Source: Candidatus Peregrinibacteria bacterium (GTDB lineage Bacteria > Patescibacteriota > Gracilibacteria > UBA1369 > LOWO2-01-FULL-3). Taken from it: DNA of 42,239 bases. The first letter of the stretch is position 1. Each line of letters begins with the position of its first letter. A program made the translations under genes and the position numbers. The notes under the pieces were generated by a model. The model did no database searches, had not been told where the DNA came from, and was given only the letters and a program-made list of their open reading frames with translations. Of this stretch, positions 31,739 to 39,478 are shown piece after piece. Where the stretch lies: positions 1 to 42,239 of the forward strand of contig WJKE01000066.1 in NCBI GenBank assembly GCA_014729275.1, read 5' to 3'.

Positions 31739-32221
31739 ATGAGCAAAATCCCAATTATCACAGGCGAGGATAATCACATTTTAAGAACAAAATCTGAAAA
31801 GGTTAGCTCTTTCAATTCTGACTTAAAAAAACTTGTAAAAAAGCTAAAAAAAGCACTGATCGAGCATAACGGACTTGGAATTGCAGCTCCACAAATCGGC
31901 ATAAATGAAAGGGTAGTACTCATAACCTTAAACCACGGAAGCGACAGACCAATTATCCTTCCCATGATAAACCCCGAAATAGTTGAATTCAGCAATGAAA
32001 GCGAAGTCGCAGAAGAAGGATGCCTTAGCCTTCCCGGAATTTTCAAAGACGTTGAACGCGCAAAACACATAAAAATAAAATTCAAAGACATAGAAGGTAC
32101 TTCACTTATGTTGAGCCTAAGCGACTTAAACGCACGCGAAGCCCAACACGAAGTTGACCACCTTGATGGAATCCTTTTCACTGACAGAGTAAACTCTAAA
32201 AAACTTAACAAAATATTATGA
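31739..32221 (+). CDS. def: Peptide deformylase
   Basis: 160 residues. It removes the formyl group from the N-terminal methionine of new proteins, using a metal ion. The three family motifs are present: GLGIAAPQ (45-52), EGCLS (93-97) with the metal-binding Cys, and QHEVDH (136-141) with both metal histidines and the catalytic Glu. The frame is open to 31688, but the ATG at 31739 gives the standard N-terminus (MSKIPIITGEDNHIL). Its TGA overlaps the ATG of the SLH gene (ATGA), so translation is coupled, an unusual partner for def. Confidence 0.96.
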   Translation: MSKIPIITGEDNHILRTKSEKVSSFNSDLKKLVKKLKKALIEHNGLGIAAPQIGINERVVLITLNHGSDRPIILPMINPEIVEFSNESEVAEEGCLSLPGIFKDVERAKHIKIKFKDIEGTSLMLSLSDLNAREAQHEVDHLDGILFTDRVNSKKLNKIL

Positions 32222-33972
32222 AAAAAGCCCTAATTTTCTTTGCTTTTCTCCTCTTAAGTACGCAAACAGTTTTTGCTGATTCTGCAAACCTAAACGGTGC
32301 TGGAGCAAACGCAACTTCTCTTAGTCCCGAACAAAACGAACACATTAAAATGGTAGATGAGCAACTCATTATGACAATTTACCCTTCTTCATTAGATGAA
32401 AACGGTTACACAGAGGGCTACACCGATACCGATGTTACTTATACTTTTACAAACACTTCTTCAGAGTCTCAAACAGTTACACTCGGCTTCCCCGAAAGGT
32501 GCCTGGATTATTGCTCAGAAGAATCGGATTTTTGGAGACTAGCTGATTTTAAGGCTTATATAAATGATGAAGAAGTAGACACAGATTACATCTACACAGA
32601 ATATTCTTACGAAAATTTTTCTGACCATACAGATAGCTGGTATGTATATGAAACGGTTTTCGCGCCTAATGAAACTAAAAAAATCAGAAATACTTACAAA
32701 TTTCAGCATTCAAACTATAAGGGGTCGAATAGGTGGTTCTACTATATTCTTGAAACCGGCTCTACCTGGCTTGGCCCAATAGAGAACCTGGATATATATA
32801 TACGATTTTCTCCGGGTCTGAGTCTTTATAATATTAACTCTATCACTGGTCCTTCCGGTTATCTTATGAATCAAAGGGATAACCAAATTGAATGGCATAT
32901 TACAAATCTCGAACCAACTGACAGCGACAATATTGAAATAGATTTTGATCCATTCACAGACGCAGATTTTATGTGCATAGTCGAACCCGAATATCACGAA
33001 GGATATCCTGCTTCTTCTTCACTTAAGGCGGAACCTGAAAATGATTTAATGTATTATCCCTGCCTTGTTGGCGATAACCAAATTGAAACCGCCTGGGTAG
33101 AAGGAGTTGATGGTCCGGGAATAGGCGAATGGATTCAGGTCCCGCTTGATCCCGCAAAAAACTATGATAAAGTACAAATTTTTAGTGGATACGGTGAAAG
33201 TGATGAATTATGGGATCAAAACAACAGAGTCAAGGATTTAAAAATCACTTTTTCAACAGGTTTTGAACAAACTGTGCACTTTATCGACAATTACGATTAC
33301 GAAGTTTTCACGCTTGATGAAATAGTTGTAGCCCCTTTATGGGCAAAATTCGAAATACTTAATATTTATCCCGGCACAAAATTTGACGATACTGCAATCA
33401 GCGAAATAAAAGTTCTTGGAATCCTCCCCTCAGATGAGGAGACAAGCTTCCCGGACATAATTGGCCACAAATACGAAGAATCCATTAAATACTGCCGCGA
33501 CAACAAAATTGTAAACGGATATAGCGACGGCACATTCAAGCCCGACAATCCCATAAACCGAGCAGAGTTCACAAAAATTATTATGGAAGCTACTTATCCG
33601 GATGAGTCTTATGGAGCAAACTGCTTCCCCGATGTAAAAGCTGACTGGTACGCAAAATATGTCTGCCACGCCAAGCTGCTTGGGCATATTCAGGGGTACC
33701 CGGACGGACATTTTCATCCAGAAGACCAAATTAATTATGTAGAAGCTTTAAAAATAATATTTAAAGGATTTGGCATGGACTGGGCTAATGATGATATCTT
33801 CCCCGCAGGTTTTGTAATTGAAAACTGGTATGACGAATATGTATATATGGCAGATAGCATGGGAGTTAGCTTAACAGGCATAGAAGTAGGCGACTATATT
33901 ACCAGGGCTGAAATGACTGAAATGATCTACAGATTAAAGAAATTTATTGAAGAAGCTAACAAGGACGACTAG
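32218..33972 (+). CDS. Secreted protein with NADase-type glycan-binding-like domain and SLH domains
   Basis: 584 residues. Signal peptide 1-20 (MKKALIFFAFLLLSTQTVFA). Residues ~30-250 form a beta-rich region with long Tyr/Asp stretches, reminiscent of DUF4424-type extracellular domains. Residues ~265-405 contain ETAWVEGVDGPGIGEWIQV, typical of the discoidin-like glycan-binding domain often attached to NADases. Residues ~411-575 hold SLH motifs (FPDI...NKIVNGYSDGTFKPDNPINRAE, and FPDV...HIQGYPDGHFHPED) plus a degenerate third. It is likely anchored to the cell-wall polymer and binds surface glycans. It is ATGA-coupled to def. Confidence 0.85.
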   Translation: MKKALIFFAFLLLSTQTVFADSANLNGAGANATSLSPEQNEHIKMVDEQLIMTIYPSSLDENGYTEGYTDTDVTYTFTNTSSESQTVTLGFPERCLDYCSEESDFWRLADFKAYINDEEVDTDYIYTEYSYENFSDHTDSWYVYETVFAPNETKKIRNTYKFQHSNYKGSNRWFYYILETGSTWLGPIENLDIYIRFSPGLSLYNINSITGPSGYLMNQRDNQIEWHITNLEPTDSDNIEIDFDPFTDADFMCIVEPEYHEGYPASSSLKAEPENDLMYYPCLVGDNQIETAWVEGVDGPGIGEWIQVPLDPAKNYDKVQIFSGYGESDELWDQNNRVKDLKITFSTGFEQTVHFIDNYDYEVFTLDEIVVAPLWAKFEILNIYPGTKFDDTAISEIKVLGILPSDEETSFPDIIGHKYEESIKYCRDNKIVNGYSDGTFKPDNPINRAEFTKIIMEATYPDESYGANCFPDVKADWYAKYVCHAKLLGHIQGYPDGHFHPEDQINYVEALKIIFKGFGMDWANDDIFPAGFVIENWYDEYVYMADSMGVSLTGIEVGDYITRAEMTEMIYRLKKFIEEANKDD

Positions 33973-34604
33973 GGGAGCCTAATCTTTCTGAAACTGTAGA
34001 AATCATTGCACATTAAATATTTATTTGTACGTTTTTGCTGCCCCAATGTGGCATAAGGTTTTTCACCATAATCATGCCCGGGATATATTATTGTTTCATC
34101 AGGAAGAGTTTTTATTCGCTTGAGACTTTCATAAAGCTCCTTAACGTCACTACCCGGCAAATCCGCCCTTCCACAGGCATCAATAAAAAGAGTATCGCCG
34201 GTAAAAAGTTTTGGTATCCCATCATTGGCCTGTGTTTCATCAATAAAATAGCAAACCGAATCAATTGAATGACCAGGAGTGTATAAAACCTTAATTTTCA
34301 CATCATCCAACAATATCTCATCATTATCATCAAGGCGATTCACTTTAATATCATCCTTAATATTTTTGTGGATATATATGGGAATTTTATATTCCTCAAC
34401 CAAGCGCTCCACCCCTTCAGTATGATCAAAATGGCTATGGGTAATCAAAATCATTTTGGGTATCCATCCCTTTAAATTTATCTCGGCAATAAGCTGTTCA
34501 CTATCACCCGGATCCACGATCGCAATACTTTTCCCCCCCTTACCATTATGCAAAAAATAAGTGAAATTTTTATCAAAACCCCTAATTGCAATTTGTTCCA
34601 CCAT
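33969..34604 (-). CDS. Metallo-beta-lactamase fold hydrolase (GloB/persulfide dioxygenase-like)
   Basis: 211 residues. The metal motif HSHFDH (56-61) and later histidine and aspartate motifs (LYTPGHS, FTGDTLFIDACGRAD, IYPGHDYG) define the glyoxalase II-like subgroup. Members hydrolyse thioesters such as S-lactoylglutathione or oxidise persulfides; GHDYG and GRADLPGS lean toward the persulfide dioxygenase/sulfur branch, but this is not decisive. No signal peptide. It overlaps the SLH gene stop-to-stop by 4 bp and is divergent from the nitroreductase. Confidence 0.88.
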   Translation of the reverse strand: MVEQIAIRGFDKNFTYFLHNGKGGKSIAIVDPGDSEQLIAEINLKGWIPKMILITHSHFDHTEGVERLVEEYKIPIYIHKNIKDDIKVNRLDDNDEILLDDVKIKVLYTPGHSIDSVCYFIDETQANDGIPKLFTGDTLFIDACGRADLPGSDVKELYESLKRIKTLPDETIIYPGHDYGEKPYATLGQQKRTNKYLMCNDFYSFRKIRLP

Positions 34605-34683
34605 GCAACCATTATCATTTTTTTATAATAAAAAATCAAATTTTTATGTATACTTACTACCAGTAATTTAACCCCCAATACCT

Positions 34684-35277
34684 ATGAATCAATATCCGGA
34701 TAAAGTTACTCCGCTCTCTTACCCCATTAACGATTTGCTGGCTAAACGCTGGAGCCCAATGGCTTTCTCTGACAAAGCCATTGAAAAGGAAAAAATTTCA
34801 TCACTTTTTGAAGCCGCAAAATGGGCACCTTCTTCATTTAATGGCCAACCCTGGAAAATTATTTACGCAGAAAAAGAAAATAAGGAAGAATACGACCGCT
34901 TAGCCTCACTGCTCGTTGAAGGAAACGACTGGGCAAAAGACGCTTATTTATTACTACTTATCTGTGCCTCAAAAAACTTTGAATATAAAAACAAACCAAA
35001 TAAACACCACCAGTACGATACCGGAGCAGCAATTGAAAACCTTTTTCTACAAGCGGTATCAATGGATTTAGTCGGCCACGAGATGGCAGGGTTCGATTCA
35101 GAAAAAGCATACAAGCTTTTAAATATCCCCGAGGAGGTATCTGTATTAGCCATGATGGCTATTGGTTACCCGGGTACTCCAAGTGACTTAAGCCGCGATC
35201 TCCAAGAAAGACAAAATGCAGAGCGTGAAAGAAAACCTATAGAAAAATTTGCTTTCAAAGGAAAATGGAAACAATAA
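34684..35277 (+). CDS. Nitroreductase family protein (FMN-dependent)
   Basis: 197 residues, the normal size for the nitroreductase fold. RWSPMAFSDKAIEKEKI (19-35) matches the family N-terminus with the R-x-S phosphate-binding pattern. AAKWAPSSFNGQPWK (about 45-59) is the classic FMN-binding segment, and YDTGAAIENLFLQA (about 115-128) the central helix. It reduces nitro compounds, quinones or other acceptors with NAD(P)H; the physiological substrate cannot be read from sequence. It ends with a strong bidirectional terminator shared with the lipoprotein gene. Confidence 0.92.
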   Translation: MNQYPDKVTPLSYPINDLLAKRWSPMAFSDKAIEKEKISSLFEAAKWAPSSFNGQPWKIIYAEKENKEEYDRLASLLVEGNDWAKDAYLLLLICASKNFEYKNKPNKHHQYDTGAAIENLFLQAVSMDLVGHEMAGFDSEKAYKLLNIPEEVSVLAMMAIGYPGTPSDLSRDLQERQNAERERKPIEKFAFKGKWKQ

Positions 35278-35308
35278 AAAAAGAGGAGCAAATATTACTC
35301 CTCTTTTC
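35276..35308. terminator. Bidirectional terminator between nitroreductase and lipoprotein genes
   Basis: AAAGAGGAG (35280-35288) pairs with CTCCTCTTT (35298-35306) around a 9-nt loop. A-run on the left and T-run on the right make it work in both directions between two convergent genes. Confidence 0.85.
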
Positions 35309-35325
35309 ATTCTAAAAATTTTGAA

Positions 35326-36381
35326 TTACATCTCCACGTTTAATTGCATATCTTCCATATCTTCCATCATGCTTGGATCCATTGGAGCTTCCATATCTTC
35401 CATCATGCTTGGATCCATTGGAGCTTCCATATCTTCCATCATGCTTGGATCCATCGCACCTCCAAAAAGGAACATCATAGGATCAAACTCTTCAGCACCC
35501 TCAGGTACCTCAATCACAACATCCTTATTGTGATTCCATGAATACATAGAAAAATCAACTGTACCATTGGCACCATCTTTAACTTCAAGCTCAAGTACAC
35601 CATCCATTCCTCTTGAAGTCATATCCGCAGTGGATACATAGAAAACACCACTTATTTCAATTGTTTCAAGCGCTTCCCTTAGTTCATTAATTTCAGATTC
35701 ACTGGCATCTTCTCCTGTTGAAATCTTTGCAGATTCAACCAAAAAAGTAACAACTGCCTGTCTATCGAGAGTTACTTCATACTTATAAACTTCTTCACCT
35801 TTTACGTCCCCTATACCCGCATATTTTGCATTTTTAAAGAAGTCAGTACCTTTAACCAGTTGTTTTAGCTCCTTATTTTGAGGTGCAAGGACATTTTCTT
35901 CACTAAATGTTCCCTCGGGAATAGCCATTTTCCACCACTTTGCAAGATAAGGCTCATACATAGAAGTAGGGAATTGGCCTTCAAAATCAGTAATTTTCTC
36001 CACAATAAAATAAAGATATTCACCATCTAATCTTAGTTCCCCCATAAGCTCCTGCATTTCTCCATTATCCCAATTACCGGTACCATCAACCTTCATGGTT
36101 AATTTAGGTTTTGTAAGATCTGTATGGTCCAGTTCTCCCGAGAGATTAAACTTAAATTTAATATTCTCCGGGCTTTCTCCCTCGGGACCATCCAAATCGG
36201 CATCCATGCTAAATTCATATTCTGATGATTTTGTGTTTTCCACAGAATTAGAAATCGCCTCTTTGAGGACTTCTTTAGGTTCCTTATCCGGCCCGTCACC
36301 TTTTAGGCCAAGTGAACATCCATTCAGTCCAACCAAAACTACAAGCATCATTGCAATGCTCAAAATTTTGAATTTTTTCAT
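35326..36381 (-). CDS. Lipoprotein with Met-rich tandem-repeat tail
   Basis: 351 residues. N-terminal lipobox LVGLNGC with Cys22 (signal peptidase II type). The body (about 35-310) is a beta-rich domain with DLDGPEGESPENIKFKF and YLYFIVEK, resembling LolA/LppX-like or other uncharacterised Patescibacteria lipoproteins. I do not assign a function. The last ~40 residues hold three copies of the 12-residue unit MDPSMMEDMEAP, very rich in Met, Asp and Glu. The repeated DNA is nearly identical (see 35353-35460), indicating recent expansion. A TTGACA (35 region, 36435-36440) lies upstream but with a weak -10. Confidence 0.75.
   Translation of the reverse strand: MKKFKILSIAMMLVVLVGLNGCSLGLKGDGPDKEPKEVLKEAISNSVENTKSSEYEFSMDADLDGPEGESPENIKFKFNLSGELDHTDLTKPKLTMKVDGTGNWDNGEMQELMGELRLDGEYLYFIVEKITDFEGQFPTSMYEPYLAKWWKMAIPEGTFSEENVLAPQNKELKQLVKGTDFFKNAKYAGIGDVKGEEVYKYEVTLDRQAVVTFLVESAKISTGEDASESEINELREALETIEISGVFYVSTADMTSRGMDGVLELEVKDGANGTVDFSMYSWNHNKDVVIEVPEGAEEFDPMMFLFGGAMDPSMMEDMEAPMDPSMMEDMEAPMDPSMMEDMEDMQLNVEM
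35353..35460 (-). repeat. Three tandem 36-bp repeats in the lipoprotein gene
   Basis: Units at 35353-35388, 35389-35424 and 35425-35460. The first two are identical; the third differs only in its last few bases. The 36-bp length keeps the reading frame and adds the residues MDPSMMEDMEAP per unit. Confidence 0.95.
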
Positions 36382-36443
36382 ATTTTATTATTAATAAATA
36401 TTGCTTATGCAAGGTTATTGCAATTGCTTTTGCATGTCAAATT

Positions 36444-37067
36444 TCATAGTTTTCTTGCTTTTACAATCTGATTTATCCATGTCTTCCGGTAATAAATAAA
36501 CTTTTCATCCTCAATTTTTAAAAAAGCTTCCTCCAGCGCATTTATTACATTTTGAGGGCGATGATAATAAGAATGAATTTTAATTAATTCCCTATTGCCA
36601 ACATCAACATTTGGCGCTTTTCTTTGATTAATGTTATTCAGCACAAGCATTCCTTCGGTTTTCAAAACTCTGTAAGCCTCATTAAAACTTTCTCGTAAAT
36701 TTTTTAAATGAACAATTAAAAAAGACATAAATACAATATCAAAAGAATCATCCTCAAATGGCAAAGCATCACTACTGCCCCTAACAGTTTTTATTGAGGG
36801 AAACTTCTTCTTATGAACCTCAAGCATCCCCTCAGATACATCCATACAAATTATTTCAGCATCTTTATTGAGTAATTTTGCCGTATCTCTACCTGTCCCA
36901 CAACCAATATTTAAAATTTTCTTACCCCTGACATTCCCAAGCATTTGCAAAAATTCCCCATCATCAAAAGTATCCAGAAGCCCGGATTTTTTATCATAAT
37001 TTGCACTATAAGCGTCATAACCAGCTTCAGAATCATATACACCTTTAGTCTTTTTCTTCGAGCCCAT
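36444..37067 (-). CDS. Class I SAM-dependent methyltransferase
   Basis: 207 residues. Motif I ILNIGCGTGRD (51-61) binds S-adenosylmethionine. CMDVSEGML, SSDALPFEDDSFDIVF and YRVLKTEGMLVLNN are the following motifs of the UbiE/Methyltransf_11 type. The substrate cannot be inferred. It is convergent to nothing close by and lies upstream of the lipoprotein gene on the same strand, 62 bp away, and divergent from the 123-residue unknown. Confidence 0.88.
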   Translation of the reverse strand: MGSKKKTKGVYDSEAGYDAYSANYDKKSGLLDTFDDGEFLQMLGNVRGKKILNIGCGTGRDTAKLLNKDAEIICMDVSEGMLEVHKKKFPSIKTVRGSSDALPFEDDSFDIVFMSFLIVHLKNLRESFNEAYRVLKTEGMLVLNNINQRKAPNVDVGNRELIKIHSYYHRPQNVINALEEAFLKIEDEKFIYYRKTWINQIVKARKL

Positions 37068-37076
37068 AAAATCAAA

Positions 37077-37105
37077 TTTATTAATTATAAAAAATATTAT
37101 ATAAT
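37077..37105 (+). promoter_or_regulatory. Possible promoter of the 123-residue gene
   Basis: A perfect TATAAT (37100-37105), 24 bp before the ATG, with a weak TTTATT -35 (37077-37082) at 17 bp: the same arrangement as in front of murD. Confidence 0.4.
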
Positions 37106-37128
37106 AATACTAAATCTAATCAAAGCTT

Positions 37129-37500
37129 ATGGGAACAGGAAAAACTTATTCATTTAAAGAAATTGATTCAACCGCTGCCGCAACACGTGATCAGGCCTTT
37201 CAGGGAATTATCGACAGGATAGTAAGTGCAGGAGGCGAAATAATTGAAGATGAAGAAAGCCCTTTATACACAGATATTGGGGAACAGGAATTTGAAGTCG
37301 GATACGAGAGAACAATAAGATTCGCATTAAACAAAATGGATTTTTTATTGACGAGGAAAGTTGAAACCGCAAGATTATCCGGATCGGGAAGACAAAAAAA
37401 CCTTGAAGACCTGGATTCACCAAGAATAACCATTAATTTAAAACGCAAAGAACAAACCTCAAACAATTGGCAGGTAGTAGATCTGGATGACTTAATCTAA
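37129..37500 (+). CDS. Hypothetical protein, 123 residues
   Basis: Not recognised. It is soluble, acidic and moderately conserved-looking, with EIDSTAAATRDQAFQGIIDR near the N-terminus and VGYERTIRFALNKMDFLL in the middle, suggesting an alpha/beta fold. The start MGTGKTYSF resembles a P-loop (GTGKT) but is too short and too close to the N-terminus to be a Walker A motif. It is a single gene between a divergent methyltransferase and the convergent ybeY operon. Confidence 0.55.
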   Translation: MGTGKTYSFKEIDSTAAATRDQAFQGIIDRIVSAGGEIIEDEESPLYTDIGEQEFEVGYERTIRFALNKMDFLLTRKVETARLSGSGRQKNLEDLDSPRITINLKRKEQTSNNWQVVDLDDLI

Positions 37501-37517
37501 TTGCAGCTCAGGTCTAT

Positions 37518-37976
37518 TTATATTTGAGATAATATTTGTTTTGCAATAAATTCCATTTGCTCTTCTTCCTCATCAGTATTATGGTCAAATCCAAATAAGT
37601 GAAGAATTCCATGAACAAGTAATAGTTTTATCTCGTCCTTCAAAGTGTGTTTATGAGTTTTAGCTTGAGACAAAGCAGTATCCACGGAAATAAAAATATC
37701 TCCCGCAATCACTTCGCCTTCCTCTTTTTTAAAATCCGTAACCTCAAGGTAGGCAAAGGCAATTACATCGGTCGGTTTATCATTTCCCCTATATTCTTTA
37801 TTCAATTCCTGAATTCTGGCATCATCCACCAATACAATATCAATTAATCCATCCCGCCCCTCCAGATAGGATTCAACTTTATCCTCAATTACTTTATAAG
37901 CCCCAAAAATAATCTCCTCAAAAAATTTTTTGGGAATCTTTTGCGGAACTTCTTTTATCAATTCAAATTTCAACAT
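37518..37976 (-). CDS. ybeY: Endoribonuclease YbeY (rRNA maturation factor)
   Basis: 152 residues, standard size. It is a zinc-dependent RNase for 16S rRNA 3' maturation and ribosome quality control. The family motif HGILHLFGFDH places the three zinc ligands at His122, His126 and His132; NKEYRGNDKPTDVIAFAY (59-76) is the other conserved block. It is the last gene of a four-gene minus-strand operon, with 1 bp separating it from the GH18-like gene. Confidence 0.95.
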   Translation of the reverse strand: MLKFELIKEVPQKIPKKFFEEIIFGAYKVIEDKVESYLEGRDGLIDIVLVDDARIQELNKEYRGNDKPTDVIAFAYLEVTDFKKEEGEVIAGDIFISVDTALSQAKTHKHTLKDEIKLLLVHGILHLFGFDHNTDEEEEQMEFIAKQILSQI

Positions 37977-37977
37977 A

Positions 37978-38949
37978 TTATTTTAGCCAAAGATTAGAGT
38001 ATATTTCCCATTCCTTTTCACTTATTTCCCAATAAGGATAAATAGATACACCACTAAAGCTCTTTTCATTACTTCTGATATTGTTTAGGCCTGCAATTAC
38101 TCCGTTTAAACCCGTTTCAATATTTTCGATTCCGGGATCAAAGCCCTCTTTTTCGTCTTCATAAGCGGGTATACCAATAAAAACTTCAATATCATCAAAA
38201 AGTGAAGTAACACGAATAGTTTGTTCTTTTACAATCCATTCATAGAGATTTTTTGAGTTTATACCGGTATCATAGACCATAACCACAATTTGATCTGCAT
38301 ATTTAGCCACATTCCTATAATTAACTTCAGTATTGTAATTCCTATATTCATGAATATTTTCAGTCATCCACAAAAAAACAGAAGGAATAAATTCAGCCAA
38401 TGCAACAGATATCTTCTTATCATCTTTCAGCCCTTCATCGGTTTTTCTAAGAACCTCAATAAAAGCCAGATCCTCATCCCAAACAGGCTCAATATCAAAG
38501 TGAATTCCATCAAAACCTGCAAGATCCGTAAAAATTTTAGTCTGCCTAACAATATTATCCTGAATCAGCTCATCTTCAAGATCAATCTCTGAACGAATTT
38601 GCCCCAGCCATGCCTGATATTCAATGTTTTCATTAAACTTCCTTGCGCTCTCCAAAAACTTGAATGCATATCTGTAAGTTGCATGGTGAACAGTCCCATC
38701 ATTATTAAATGGCCCACAATGAACAAAGACAGTATTTATTCGGTTATCTTCAAGAGTTCTTACAAACTGCTGAATTTCCCCATCGGATTTTTGCTCGCCA
38801 ACCCATTCATGGCCAACCCAAACAGCATTATGGCCGGAATTATAATAAGAGCCGGGCTGATCAGCCGAAATTCCAATAACAAAAATCCACACAATAATGC
38901 TAAAAATTATTATTAAACCCAGTGTTGTAATTTTCCAAAGGCTTGGCAT
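37978..38949 (-). CDS. Membrane-anchored GH18-like TIM-barrel protein
   Basis: 323 residues. One N-terminal membrane helix (about 9-28) should anchor the rest outside the cell. The barrel contains DGIHFDIE (147-154), which matches the glycoside hydrolase 18 catalytic pattern DGxDxDxE except that one Asp is His150; the catalytic Glu154 and Asp152 remain. Other blocks are VWVGHEWVG and QIVVMVYDTG, and a C-terminal SGVSIYPYWEI strand. GH18 members cleave chitin, peptidoglycan-like or other GlcNAc glycans; the His substitution leaves activity uncertain. The gene has 1 bp to both its operon neighbours. Confidence 0.75.
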   Translation of the reverse strand: MPSLWKITTLGLIIIFSIIVWIFVIGISADQPGSYYNSGHNAVWVGHEWVGEQKSDGEIQQFVRTLEDNRINTVFVHCGPFNNDGTVHHATYRYAFKFLESARKFNENIEYQAWLGQIRSEIDLEDELIQDNIVRQTKIFTDLAGFDGIHFDIEPVWDEDLAFIEVLRKTDEGLKDDKKISVALAEFIPSVFLWMTENIHEYRNYNTEVNYRNVAKYADQIVVMVYDTGINSKNLYEWIVKEQTIRVTSLFDDIEVFIGIPAYEDEKEGFDPGIENIETGLNGVIAGLNNIRSNEKSFSGVSIYPYWEISEKEWEIYSNLWLK

Positions 38950-38950
38950 T

Positions 38951-39478
38951 TTATTTTAGTTTTTTTAATATTTCATACACCACTATCCCATAACAAGTAG
39001 CAACATTCAAAGAATTTGCACGCCCATGCATGGGAACCTCAATAGCATTATCTATTTCTGCCATTAATTCATCCGAAATCCCCTCAACTTCATGGCCTAA
39101 AACAATGCAAACCGGAGCCTCATAATTAAACTTGTCATAAGGTTCGCTGCCATGCGCAATCTCAATCGCAACCACTTGCACGCCCTTTTCCTTAAGCTCC
39201 CGCACAACTTCAACTGCATCCTCCCTGTATTCAAAAGGAACCAATTCCTCCGCGCCCAATGCTGTTTTTGAAATTTCCTTTCTTGGAGGAGCGCCGGTAA
39301 TCCCGCACAAATAAAGTTTTTCAATCATTGCGGCATCACTTGTCCGAAATATTGCCCCCACATTATACAAGCTTCGAACATTTTCCAATATCACATAAAT
39401 CGGGTGCCTTTTGGCATTTGCCACATCTTCTATAGAAGGTTTTTTTGACTGAACTTCTTCAAAACTGAGTTTACGCAT
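38951..39478 (-). CDS. SpoU (TrmH) family RNA methyltransferase
   Basis: 175 residues, a SPOUT-fold methylase that 2'-O-methylates ribose in tRNA or rRNA with S-adenosylmethionine. The three motifs are visible: NVRSLYNVGAIFRTSDA (34-50), VLGHEVEGIS (motif 2), and PMHGRANSLNVATCYGI (motif 3) with the knotted SAM-binding loop. It lacks the N-terminal substrate domain of RlmB/TrmH, so the exact target is open. Its start overlaps the stop of the FG-GAP gene by 8 bp. Confidence 0.93.
   Translation of the reverse strand: MRKLSFEEVQSKKPSIEDVANAKRHPIYVILENVRSLYNVGAIFRTSDAAMIEKLYLCGITGAPPRKEISKTALGAEELVPFEYREDAVEVVRELKEKGVQVVAIEIAHGSEPYDKFNYEAPVCIVLGHEVEGISDELMAEIDNAIEVPMHGRANSLNVATCYGIVVYEILKKLK

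Noticed and set aside
35353-35460. Tandem 36-bp repeats as a CRISPR array
   Set aside because: The units abut without spacers and are in frame within a lipoprotein gene; no cas genes are present.
37129-37149. GTGKT at the start of the 123-residue protein as a Walker A motif
   Set aside because: It lies at residues 2-6 with no preceding beta strand, and no Walker B or other NTPase motif follows.
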